This document shows, one piece after another, positions 42,416-54,535 of a DNA stretch of 64,000 bases; within the stretch, counting starts at the first letter, position 1, and each line of letters opens with the position of its first letter. The translations under genes and the position numbers were made by a program. Source of the DNA: Penelope pileata (Eukaryota > Chordata > Aves > Galliformes > Cracidae). Under the pieces are notes generated by a model that did no database searches, had not been told where the DNA came from, and saw only the letters and a program-made list of their open reading frames with translations. The stretch lies in contig WBMW01003835.1 of NCBI GenBank assembly GCA_013396635.1, positions 186,001 to 250,000 of the forward strand, given 5' to 3'.

Positions 42416-45400
42416 CTCACTAGCATGGTAATGAATTCATCTCCTAAGGTTTTAAGCTAAATGCTCTTTCATGACCCTGAATATCTCCCACTTGGTATGC
42501 TGCAGGTTTTAAAAGATCTCTTTGTAAAAATATGACATATACTTTACAGTTGAAAGATAGTGGGAGCACTTTCTTTACAGAAAGAATAGCACAAAGCCAA
42601 ACAGCAGCCAAGGAGCTTTTAAAAAGCCAAGATTTTATTCAAAATTGTTTTTAAAATTTGGGGTGGTCCCTCTTAACCAAATGCAATCCTCAGTGTTCAC
42701 AATACTCTGCAGATCAACACAAACACAGAAACAGCTATAAAAAGTCACGCTGCTGCTTCAGGATCCCAGCTCCAAAGAAGACGTCTACCACCTGCCTTCA
42801 GAAAACAGCATATAGCTTCTAATGACTTTGCTTTATTCAAAGTTCATTTAGCACTAGTTACAAAATAATTTAGAAGCGTACTGGTCAAGGACCCCTGAGA
42901 AGAGCACAACAAAGCAGAACTGTTAAAGCCACCATGGCTGAGGCTGGAGGCAGTACGTTTCCATCTGCAGTAGCTCCAGGCCTCTCAGAAGCACAGGCAG
43001 CATCCAACTTTATCACCCGAAGGGTAGGCCAGGCTGCTTTTTTACACAGCAGCAAGGAACACAACCAGGGAAGGGGCAGAGGAGTAGCGCTGTGAGAAGA
43101 CAGAGGGACTGGAAGGCATGACAACAAGATCTGCTGCTGTGAACATCACCCATCTCCCTGTCAAGCAGCACTGCTTTAATTACTTGCATCTCTCCCTTAG
43201 CATCAGGCCTGGCTCTCCAGGAACCTGGAATTAACACATGAGGCCTTGGAGTATCTTCTGCTCTTGGCGACTCCGTTGCCTACACATAAATCTGAGCTGG
43301 GTTTTGCCACAAGCTGAAAGCCTCTCTCTTTCAGAGCTGAGATCTGGCACTCATTCATGAATTCTAGTGTAAAGCTGACATATTCATATAAAATTAGATA
43401 TATATTTCACCAAAGTCAAACTGAGCCTGAGGTTTCTTGGATAAAACTTTTTAAAATAAAGATAGTTAATTTTTTTCCCCTTCTCTTACCCTCTCACACC
43501 TTATCTTGTCCTCCAAGTAGTTATGATCAGCCTGTAGAATATTAGCCTGGCTTGTTTACCCAGGGCTGCTTCCAAGTTTCACATTAAGCAAGAGCAATGC
43601 TGCCGAGGACTTGAGCCAAACCTAGTGAAATCCATAAAAGAAAGCTGCATCAGTTTTAACGGGCTTTGCAACAGGTCTCAGATATTTCAAGAGTGAAAGT
43701 GCTCCATTCCTACAGTCACAGCACTGGCAGAAGCAGGAGAACACATAGGCCAAATGGCAGGATGACACAGCGACGTAACCCAGGGTACAACCAGTAGATC
43801 TCAGCAGGAATTCCTAACTCCAGTAGTTAAAGCTGAGCTACTGCTCCAGTGCACAGCCTGTCAGCAGAGGAATTATCACTGTCATGACACTAGACCTATT
43901 ATCTCAGGGAGATTTTAAAGAAAGAGTGGAGAAGCTTATGTGGGATGGGCTCACTCACTGGGCACAGAGCCTTTGCTGTTTCCCTCAAGACTGCTGAGGC
44001 ACGAATGTGTGTAATTTCCACATTTCTTTACTGGAATAAAAAAGAGCCTTTCAAGTCTGTGATGAACTGAGTCTTTGGTGATCATATCGTAGGTTAGCAG
44101 AAGGGAAAGACCTTCCTAATCCTTCTTCCCCATGGTCCCTCTGTGGTTGCAATGGAAGCTTTTCCTTCATTAGACAGTAGATATCTACATGGGAGAGAGT
44201 CAGTACTCATGCCCAAGGCACAAAAAAACCTCCAAGCAGGTTTTTCAGCTTCTTAGAGGGAAAAAACAGAGGCAAAAACAAACAAAAAAAAAACCACATG
44301 GATTAACAAATTCAGAGTAGACTGAGCATCATCTGAACTACATTGCTTCCCAGATAAACCTGACAACTTGCATGCACAGCAAAGGCAGACCCACATCACT
44401 CAGGTCACTCAGGCATCATTCCATTCATTGCAATAGGACTGCACAGAGGTGAAACAAGTCTTACAGTGTCTACGTTACAGTAAACGAGAAATTAGATTTT
44501 GCTGCCAGTCTTTGCCTTTAATAAGGGCTACACAGTTTCACCTACTCCTCTTCATCTGCTGGGTAACATTGGCTAATGCTATCCACCCTGCATTGGTATG
44601 TGTGCACGGAGATATCTGAACACCCTCCAACACATCAGTGGGCAACACAGCTACCATCTGTTTTTCTGTCTCACAGCCCAGCAAGAGAACTGAGACCACA
44701 GTATTTTCCTCTTGCAGGGTTGCTTTTGTTGCACTTCTGGGTTTCTTGATACATTGAAAATGCACATTAGGCCAGGTCCCGCGCAGCATGACAACTGATT
44801 GAGTAACTGCAATTCTTTAAAGTGCCCTGGGATGTGTAGCACTCTGTATGCATAAATCACTCATAAGAGCAACTGGAGTAGAACCTGTGACTGGCAGCAC
44901 AGGATTCTGTAATGTATCTGAAGTGCTTGGGAAGGCTTTGCAGTGACACAGCTCTCCATGCACTGGAATGTATGCACTGAAGCTCTGTAAGGCTGTCCAT
45001 CCGTTCCCCTTGATAGCTTTAAAATAGACCAAGACAAATGATATACTTCATATTTAATCTGTGCTGATGCAGAAAGAATCATTTTCTGAAATTCTTTCTT
45101 ATTGGTATAAAAGTATCATCCTAAACATTTATGTTCATTCTTTTTCTGCTTCAGAGTGTGGAATTCTCCTGTTGGCATATTTATTTTTCCTAATAGCAAC
45201 AAATATATACTGAAAGCTGACTGAAATAGCCCAGCTTCTTTAACAAATTAGATGTCAGAGGTGATGGGAAGTGTTTGAAGGAGAAACACTCCTTGGGCTA
45301 CCAAGGAGAGCTGAGTGGGTCAAAGAAGCATGGCTGTCATTTTGTTGTTTCAAGATGCCGTTTTAAATCTAGCCCAAATGAAGAATGAGCCATAAGTATC

Positions 45401-48400
45401 TGTCCATGAGAAAGGAACCAGCAGTGTATGTTAGTTAATTATGGAGAATTGTCCACAGCAAAAAGCACTTGACGCTTTACAATGACTTACAATGACTCTA
45501 TCTTTCATCAGAGAAAAATGGGTCTGCTGCAAAGACACCATGCTCACATTTGTTTTTCCTCGGTGCTCAGCTGCCTTGCTGCTGGCCTGCTAAGTGAACC
45601 CACTGGTTCTGGCATGCCAGAACACTTCCTGAGGAAGCGTTACTACAAGGTAAGATGGAGCAATGAAATACTAGCTCCCTTCCAAAACACTACAGCCCAA
45701 CCCATCACTTGATTGTGCCCTACGACTGCAAAGCCCAAAATAGGACAACATCACTTTGGAACGGGACCCATTTCTAAATAACACTCAGATTCATGCACAA
45801 CAAGAGGACAACAACCTTATTTTTATCCCTTCCCCATTGGGGGAAGACTCATATTACAGCAGGTATAATTAGTTCAGAGCTGGAAAAGCCAGGAAAATGT
45901 CAGCAAGGAAGGCCCAATAAGCTAATAGGGAGACACACCACTCAGATGTCAGTGGGACACAGGTTGAACAAAACCAGCACCCTGCCAGTGGGCTGCACAG
46001 GGCTGCCCCAGGACAGCAAACAAGCCCAAAAAAACAAACAAGTCAAAGCTAGCCGTTGTGGAGTTGGCACTCACCAGGGGCTACAGCCCCACAAGGCTGA
46101 ACATGGGGGAGCACGGTAAGTAACGGGCTCTGTTGGAGGCATAGCAAAGGGCAAGCCAGGACCAGGGTGTCCAGCCAGGAGCAGATAGGCCAAGGCCACA
46201 GCACAGTGCTGTGAAGCTCCAGCCAAGAGCCAGACCCACCAGCAACCCAGCTGAGGGACAGGCTGCAGGCCTTGGCTGGGCTGAAATAGGCTCCTGGGCC
46301 CATGGTGCAGGCTGCTGTCCAGGGGAAGCCAGTCAGGGCCATTAAGGCCCATTAGTGCCTGAGGGTCCTCCTCAGGTCTCTTTTGTCATTGCTAGTGACT
46401 GTGGTGGGTAACTGGGCCCTAGTGCACATCTGTGCGATGGGCTGTGCAGCAGCAATGCAGTTACATGCACAGCCTTCTGGGCTGGCCACCCTCTGAAGGC
46501 GGAGGGGCTGCTTCAAAGGGACCCCTCCTGCACTACGAGACAGCACTTGCTTTTCTCTCTGCAGAAAAAAGTCATCTCTTCCTAACATTTCAACCCCTGG
46601 AGGAGAGGGAAATATGGATTGTAAAGGAAACATTGACTGTACACTGAGCATACTTCACTGGCCCCTTGGGAAAGTAACTTTGCCAGTTCACAGCATGTGG
46701 GATCAGCAGCCGGCTGCAATTCTGTCCAGTTCAGATTCATCCCCAACTTTTTTTTTTTACTTTTGTTAGCCAGCCTTTTAAATAGCACACCCTTTTGTTG
46801 GGTTACCTCTGCTCAGGACCTTAATTAGAGACAGTTGATCACGTTGGTATCAATGGCCCAGACCCCAGCTGGGTTCAATTACATTCGTAGGTGACCTGCA
46901 CCTCCAATGGTCAGGCCCAAGTGCCTCACACTACGCACTGAAATTAGTACTCTGCTTAGCTTGCAGGACAAACAGTTTTAAATCTTCTGATAGAAAGCAT
47001 ATGATATAATGAAGTCTAATTTTCTCATGCTACGGATGACCCTTGAATAAAAGAAACTCTGACCCTTGTGATTAAATTCACTTTACGTTTCACCTCCTTT
47101 GCACACAGATTAAAAGTTTTCTATTTTAACAGATTTTTCCTCTCGTTAAATACTGCCCTTTTTCCGAAAGTTGCCATTCCTTGGCTGCAAAGAGAAAACC
47201 GATGCTCTCTATGTGATCATTTTTCCCTCTCTCAGCAGCCCCCTGACCAGGCAGAACTGCAGAGCTGCAGCAGCCGTGTCCAGCAGCAGGAACGCAAACC
47301 CAGCACTGCTGGAGCAACGCTGCCCTCTAGTGGGGAACCCAACACGTTTACGTGCTGATGCCTCTGCGACTTCCTTCTTTGTTGTTGCTGCTGCTGGGTC
47401 ATAATAGCATATCTAGATTGGAATAACCCCTTTTTTTAAATACTTCCCAAATGAAGTTTATGTGTTTATAAGGAACATGAGTCGACGGCATTTGTACAAG
47501 CACATAGACATTATACAATCACCTTGAAGTACTGCATGCTCAGCAGGAGAGATCAGATGGAGTCTTTACCGTGTAGAAATATTCACCCATTAATACAGCT
47601 CTAACCTGCTGCTGGTTTGCCTCTGTTACACACGCACACGCAGGAGATGGGTGGTCCAGCCCTCCTTGCTTGCCCCAAGGGCTTCATCTGCTTGTTCCCA
47701 GAGTCTACACCCCCTCGTGGCTGTCATCACAAGCAGGACCAGATCTCTGATTTCCCCCTACTGAGGTTCTTGCTCCAGCTGGACAGCCTTTCATCTGTCT
47801 CCTCCAACAGTTCCTGCTGCCTATTGCCTTTCAACATTTTAGCCCTTAACTTGTGCCTCAAGGCAGGGGAGGAGCACCCACACCTTTCTCACTCTACTGC
47901 TCTGAGCATCTACAGTATTCTCCAGGTGGCTTCACTTCAGAGCTGCCCACATTACTTACTGTCAGTTAAGCAGTTACGGTCAGATTTTGTCTCCGAATAA
48001 GGTGTTTCCCTTCCAGGCACCTCAGACCTTTCACGATTTCTAAATGTCTGTAAGGTATTCTGTTTTCCCCTAATTGCTCATTTCAGAAGATATCCCTAGA
48101 TGTTTGAACATTTCCCAGCAGTTCCCTGGATGAGCTACACTGCAGGCCAAATCCAGGAGGAGATAAGATTTCCATGTCTTTAGCATAGGCCCTCCCAACT
48201 AGCTCCCGAAATTTGTGACTCTCGTTCATCACCTCACTGCTCACATCTGCTTTCATTGCATAAGAAACCTGCCGTCCCTTTGCTTGAGGGTTTTTGCAGC
48301 ACAAAGCATCCATTTCCCCACGTCTGGTTCCCCTTCCCTCTCCAGAAAGCCAGTCTGACACTTGAATCACAGTCAAGCTGTCAGCCTGTAAATCCCCTAC

Positions 48401-49269
48401 TCCATACACCTGAAATGTGTCCACTGTAGAAACAGAGTCCAGGATTTTCCTGGCAATGGACGATGTCAAAGGCAGAAGTTGCAGAGCTAGCAAATATCCT
48501 GAGGTGACTGCTGCTGAAGTCAGTTTTTCCACAGTGTCTGTCCCACATCCCTTCCCTGGCATCTGCACCTAAAGCCCTAATGCAAGTCTATAGTTCCCTT
48601 TTAGAAACTCAGAGGGCCATGATATGTCCCTTACTTTCTCATTTTCCCTCACAGACCATGAGCTCAGCCACATACCTGCGAACCTCTTGATGCTCTCTGG
48701 TGTTTCTTCACTGCCTTTCTCCCTCCATGTGCTCTCTGCATCCTCTTGTGGTGCTCTTCCTCCACACCACAACACCTTTCTTACCACGGCCTCTCTGGAG
48801 AGGCGATAAGCTTTGTCTCTGCAATATTCAGTCTGTGCCACCTGCTAACCTCAGTTCTCTGGTCTTTGGGGAATGCCACAAGATCTTCCCCTTCAAAGTA
48901 CCTCAGGAAATCTTTCCAGAAAGTATGCTGAGGCTGGTCACCATGGGTGACATCATGGAAAGACCGTGGCTTCTAGTGCTCAGCTGGTGTTTGGCACATC
49001 ACAGCCCCACACTGGAGTCTGATGGGCCTGATAATGAACACATAGCATGGGAGCATGCTGGGATCTCTCATCTTTTCCACCTCTGTGAAATGACTTCTCC
49101 CTGCCTACAGCTGCAGCTGCATGTGAGCGAAGGCTCCAGAGAGACAACTGCTGCCGTGCCCTGGGGAAGCCCAGCAGCATTGCCTCATTCCTGTGCTCAG
49201 GTCCCCACACCAGCAAGAGCTGCTTGCTCCTTGCAGCAGCAAATTTATGAGCCAGAGGGTGTGAACGCA

Positions 49270-49489
49270 CGAAGAAAAACCTCTGATGCTAACAGATCCA
49301 AGGCTGGACATACGGGAGACTGGAATGGGCTGCCCAGGGAGGTTGTGGAGTCTCCTTCCCTGGAGATATTCAAGACCCACCTGGATGCCTACCTGTATGA
49401 CCTACTGTAGGGAACTGCTTTGGCAGGGGGGTTGGGCTCGGTGATCTCTCGAGGTCCCTTCGAACCCCCGCAATTCTGTGATTCTGTGA
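49270..49489 (+). mobile_element. CR1 LINE 3' end, relatively well preserved, plus orientation
   Basis: Forward CR1 3' sequence: GAATGGGCTGCCCAGGGAGG, TTGTGGAGTCTCCTTCCCTG, GAGATATTCAAGACCCACCT, then GGTTGGGCTCGGTGATCTCT, CGAGGTCCCTTCGAACCCCC and the tail CAATTCTGTGATTCTGTGAG. The intact tail and low divergence make it one of the younger copies in the window. It supplies the last 40 or so codons of the plus-strand open frame that ends at 49410. Confidence 0.95.
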
Positions 49490-52400
49490 GACACCAAAAT
49501 ATCTTGTATTTACCTCTGTAATTGATCCTTTTCCCAGTCACAGGCAGGTAGCCTTTTGTCCAAACCTTTCCTTCTGAACAGCTTGGTCACAAAATTCACG
49601 CATTTTCTCAGGCAAAACAAGGTTAGGTCTGGATCTTTGTGACATTAGAGTTTTTTCTCAGACTCGGTCTCTGCACGGTCTTGTCTGAACAGTTTGGGAG
49701 TATTGGACACTCGCCCTTCAAGTTAGAAGAGACTCATCTGCTCAGACAGATGTCCCTTCAAAGTGCATCTGATATTGGGAAAAGAGACAATCTCAAATAA
49801 GACCTTTTTCCTCAGTCAGATCTCAGTGGGTGAAAAACTCATTCTGTATCCTTGCAAGGCTTGGAACTTTGCTAAAAGCCATCCAAAAAAACCACACAAG
49901 TGTGCTGTTGCCAAGGCTTTCCACACAGGTGCACTGGCAGCTGTTCAACCCATAAAGTGGGCACGGTAGGCATTAACTCTGACGAATGAAAAGCTGCCCA
50001 CTGCAGGCCAAAAAAGCACTGTCCACAACGCGTGGAGCTGTGGGTCAGCTTGCACAGTTGGCTGTGCATGCTGCTTCAAGCCAGGCTGAGCTACAGACGT
50101 GGTGGTAGAATTCACAAGAGGATCCATACGGTTGTATTTGGGCAGGGAATGAAATCAGGGATTGTTTTTCTCTCAAAGAAAAACAAAACCTCATTTCCAA
50201 ACTATTACTGGAAACTGTCACAGGTTCTGAGGTTTTTAAAGAGGGAAAAAAAGAAAGAACAAAAAGTTGTTTTGCGAACATGAGTAATGTTTCTCAGCAT
50301 TTGTAATGAAGTTAAGCTGCTGATTGCTTCTCCATCTAGAAAAGAGTGATTTCCACTGAAGAAGTGCAGGGAACAGCATTTCAACAAGCAGCAATTTATC
50401 AACACCGCTGTAATGCTCTCTTGCTTTTCTGCTCACCTCCAAAACCCCCCTCCCTCACTTCCCTTTTTTAATACGCAAAAGGCGTACATCCCCGTTCTCC
50501 AGCTGATGCACAGCACCTTGGGGCTGCATTTCTCAGGCACAGCCATGGATATATGGAGGAGGCAGGAAGGAGGCAGAGGGCAGAGAGAGCTTCTGCTCCT
50601 TGCTACAGCAGCACCTGGCAGTGAGCAGGCTCCAGATCAGGCAACCCAGCCTCGCTGGTGGCTGCAAGAGCCTCAGGAACATGCACGCCGCTCCAGACTC
50701 TTGGCTTTCGTTGGAGGGGGAGCAGTGAGATGTAATCAGGACAAAGGCCCTCTGCTTGGGCATTCAAATTTGAAAACTATTTCTGAAGGTTTTGGGCCAA
50801 GTGATTTAGCCAAGACTAACAAGCCTATGGCACAGTTGAGAAAGGAGTTTCTGATTCCCAGTCCCTCATTTCTATTTTTAGTTCTGAAGTCAGATAAACA
50901 ATAAAAATCAAAAGCAACCAGGCAGAGAACCTGCTGAAAAACAGCAGTTGTGCACTTTAGACTTTCTTCCACAAGTAGTTAGGCTTTAAGTAACAACAGC
51001 AAAACAACAACAAAGACACGGAGAGAATAAATCTGTGATAAACTTTTTACAGGCTCTTCATTTGGCTTGTTTGGAAAACTATGCTTTTGCATCATGATCC
51101 CAAGCAGTTCCTGTCCTCCTGAAGGCAGAGCTGTGTTTCTTTCCAGATGCCTCATCTCCCTTGACACACCTATGGGTAGATTTGAGAAGCAGTAAGGGTA
51201 TCAGCCTGCTTGCTCTTTTTAAGGTTCATTTTACCCATTCAGTGCACAACGAAAACTTCTGAGTTCCCAGAAAATTATGGTAAAAGCTAAGCAGAATAAT
51301 TTGAGCTCAAGGGTTGATAATTTTATTCTGAACTTTAGACAGCAACTGATAATTCCAATGCCCTCGATAAGAAGACCACCTTTGGGTGACCAAGAACCAG
51401 CCTTCAGTAGTTCAAAGATAAATGCTTACCTTGAAAGAAAAAAACATATTTCTGGGCAACAAAGTGGTCCAAAGCAATGGTAAAACAATGATAAAATGAA
51501 TAAAGAACAATCTGCAAAATTTCAAGGAAAAATATTCTTGTTCATACATACCTACTTAGGTTAGTCTATCTTAGCATGTATCCTGTGAAAATAAAATAGA
51601 ACTGGATATTTTTTAAAATCTATCATGATGCAGATGTATCAGGAAGCTTAATTTTGGCATTGTTTAATGTTTTTTATGTTTGTTGGGGGGTGAGCAAGAC
51701 GGAGTGTATCTTTTGATCTTATTTATAGTTTAGACATGCACAGAGTGCATCAGAGGTCGTAAAAACACTTCAGGATGCAAACATTTATTTTAAGCTACCT
51801 TGGTTTTAAGATTTCACAGAGCACCCAGAAATGGTTGGTTGCCTCTTTTGTTGCAAAATCACAGTAGCACCTGCAGAGAGGCTGGAACCAGGCTATAACG
51901 AATCACCTTGAAACTGGACAGCAGCATGGATTTCATTATAGGAAAAAAAAAAAACACAACTCAGAGACATATTTTTACGGCTTGGATGACAACCTGAAGT
52001 AGCTCAGAGCCAATGTTTTTATAGACTCTATTCCCTTTCAGGCTTGACCTAAAGGCATCATAAGAAGCTAAGTTATTAAAATAATTTGATTTATAAGTGA
52101 TGTCCATAAACTGTAACTTTGCCACAAGCAGTTGCACAGTGACAAGCAGTACTGTTTACACTGCCATTGGTAAATATTTTGCAAAATGAGATAGCTTGTC
52201 ATTTCAATACCAGCATCCGAGTCCGTATATTTAAACTAAACCCTGAAGTGAAAAATAAAAAACCACACACTGTGGAAGTGATTAATTAATTACAGTAATT
52301 TCCTGGAAATCAGAATAATACACACAGACTAACTCTTGTCAAAATTTGAAATAAGTATTTCGGAAGAGGCAAACCTTCAGCTGGTAAAATTACATACAGG

Positions 52401-54260
52401 AATCCTGTAAAATCAAAACTTAAGACATTTATATCATTTATATCTTCTAAGGATATATCGAATGTTACAGAAATGAGAACAGCAGAGGTGTAGCAAGACT
52501 CCTTAGGAAGGATTCCTCATGCATTTTTAGGACTTTTAAACAAGCCTTTGGTATTCTCTATCTTCAGAAGATTTTTTTTCTGCAAAGTTCTGCCAGAGGG
52601 TTTAGGCTCCAGGGAATCACCGTTCCCATCCAGGTCTGCAGGGTTCTTTCCCACAAAAGACATTTGAAGAAAATGGTCCCAGCAACACCAAGAAACGTGC
52701 CATCTTTGAACAAAGCTGTTTCTCAGGGCCAGGCACGGTTTGCTGACCTACTTTGGACAAGGATTTATTCTGACATCACAGGCTACAACCTGCCTCCTGT
52801 GACACTGCCAAGAGAGCTCGAAGCACAGCTGCCGATGGGACGGTGATTAATTTGATTGTCACCAGCATGGCTCTGAATGTAAAAGGCTTGCTCAGGAGGC
52901 ACATAAAAGGAAACTCAGTGCAGTCACTTGGGTTTTGCTGCTAAGGGAGTGAGGGAAGAAGAAAAACAAATCCCAGCACTATTTAAGACTTCAGCCAGAC
53001 AACAACAAGGTCAGCCCCTCCAGCGCAGCAGGGCTCCTTGCAGTGGTCTTCTGTCACTGGGTGGGCATGGCATGGTACAATCAGTCTGGGGACACTCACT
53101 GGTGACACATAGGGTGAGAAAAGCCATCATAACTCATCCAGAGTGCAAAAAAGACAGTAGGATCACCAGGAGGAGTCTGTCATGGAGGTGTCCTTCTGCC
53201 TCACCAGTCTACCAACTGGTAATTTCAAACCGCGTTGACTATTTGTCTGGTAGACACCACAGCAACGCACGCAGAGCCACATGGCAAAACCAGCACGATG
53301 AGAAGTGTGAGTTTCCAGGCTGTGATGAGCTATACTCTGTGCATATCAGTCACAGCTCATGATCTAGGCAAAAAAATCTCTGTGGGTCAAAGGGTCAGCC
53401 ACTGTCAACTGCAAGTAATTTCCTTTACAAGCTACAGAGGTCTGCAGGTGAAATTACTACAAGACTGCAACTACTTGGTGGCAACTGCAATGACAGCAGA
53501 AGGGAGACCACAGTAATTTGTAGTCTCTAACACAGATGTTTATTATACTTAATCACTGGACCTGGTTCCTTATTATCTTGCACTTTTTGTCATCATTTCA
53601 AGCCTCTCCAAAGAGACTGTGCGATGTTGCAAGTCATCTTCTCATTTAATTTCCTGCTAACGTTTACTCTTGTTTCGCACATCACTGCTCAAAACAGAAT
53701 GCAACAGAAATACTTTCCCATCATTTTGCACATTCCAACTTTGTAGCACAAAGCTGCTTGTCCAAAGATGCATCTGAAGGAGGTATCGTGCTGGGGGTCT
53801 TATGAGGTTTCAAGACCCTATACTGATTAGTGGAAGACTCCTAAAGCCATGCCAGTCTAAACCCCAAGATGATACAGTCACATGTGCAGTAAAAGCTTCT
53901 CCTAGTGAACAACCCGACATTATCCATGTTTTGACTAAAGTAAAAAAAAAAAAAAAAACCTGAGTAGCAGCATATTCAGGATAAAGTGTTCTCCAGTGGT
54001 ACCTACTTACAATGCTCACCTTGCTCACCTGAGTAAAGGTGTGAAGCCAGCCCTCTGGGTGAAACCTGGTCTGTGGCAGAGCTTCATGCCAGAGGCTGTG
54101 CTCAAGATGAAAATGGGACAGTGTCTTGGAAAATTACTACAAATTACAGATTCTTTTAACATATAAAGAATAAATATTTTTGCCATGGATTATTTCAGCC
54201 AATATGAAAAAAAAAAAAAAACACAGAAGGAATAAGACCATATTTTAACAATTTTACAGA
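49490..54260. other. Intergenic, nothing recognised
   Basis: Single-copy DNA with a GC-richer section at 50500-50760 that keeps a 163-codon frame open (50413-50904), which is probably chance. A12 at about 51942, A17 at 53942 and A15 at 54207 are the only simple repeats of note. Confidence 0.65.
53942..53958. repeat. A17 homopolymer
   Basis: Seventeen consecutive A. A further run of 15 A lies at 54207-54221, about 40 bases before the CR1 copy. Neither is attached to a recognisable retroposed transcript. Confidence 0.85.
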
Positions 54261-54535
54261 TCATAGAATCATAGAATGGTTCAGGTTGGAAGGGACCTTA
54301 GAGATCATCTTGTTCCAACCCCCCTGCCATGGGCAAGGACACCTCCCACCAGACCAGGTTGCCCAAAGCCCCATCCAGCCTGGCTTTAAATATTACCAGG
54401 GAGGGGGCATCCACAGCTTCTCTGGGCAACCTGTTCCAGTGTCTCACCACACTCACAGTGAAGAATTTCCTCCTTATAGCTAATCTAAATCTACTCTCTT
54501 TCAGTTTATAACCATTACTCCTTGTCCTGTGATTA
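54261..54535 (-). mobile_element. CR1 LINE 3' end, well preserved, minus orientation
   Basis: The plus strand begins TCATAGAATCATAGAATGG (complement of the CR1 octamer tail), continues GGTTGGAAGGGACCTTAGAG, ATCATCTTGTTCCAACCCCC, then CACAGCTTCTCTGGGCAACC, TGTTCCAGTGTCTCACCACA and ACCATTACTCCTTGTCCTGT. It is about 275 bases long, clearly 5' truncated, and shows few apparent mutations. With the copy at 49270 it is the clearest evidence that this is avian DNA. Confidence 0.97.

Larger units (their letters stand above)
37584..49269. other. Intergenic; GC-richer patches and one broken open frame
   Basis: Contains the two CRE sites (38501, 42408) and the octamer cluster (41186). A GC-rich stretch at about 45960-46560 includes a consensus-type donor (CACG, then GTAAGTAA at about 46116), but no matching exon can be defined. 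A minus-strand frame at 48083-48841 is open for about 250 codons apart from one TAG. None of these is strong enough to call a gene. Confidence 0.6.

Noticed and set aside
48700..49410. 236-codon plus-strand open frame as a gene
   Set aside because: Its end lies in a CR1 3' tail, it is antisense to another open frame, it has no recognisable domain, and no splice structure or promoter was seen.
50413..50904. 163-codon plus-strand open frame
   Set aside because: It coincides with a locally GC-rich stretch, shows no family resemblance or splice sites, and has open frames on the opposite strand as well. Likely chance.
53942..54221. Poly(A) runs as tails of processed pseudogenes or SINEs
   Set aside because: No retroposed body, target-site duplication or SINE promoter boxes next to the runs.
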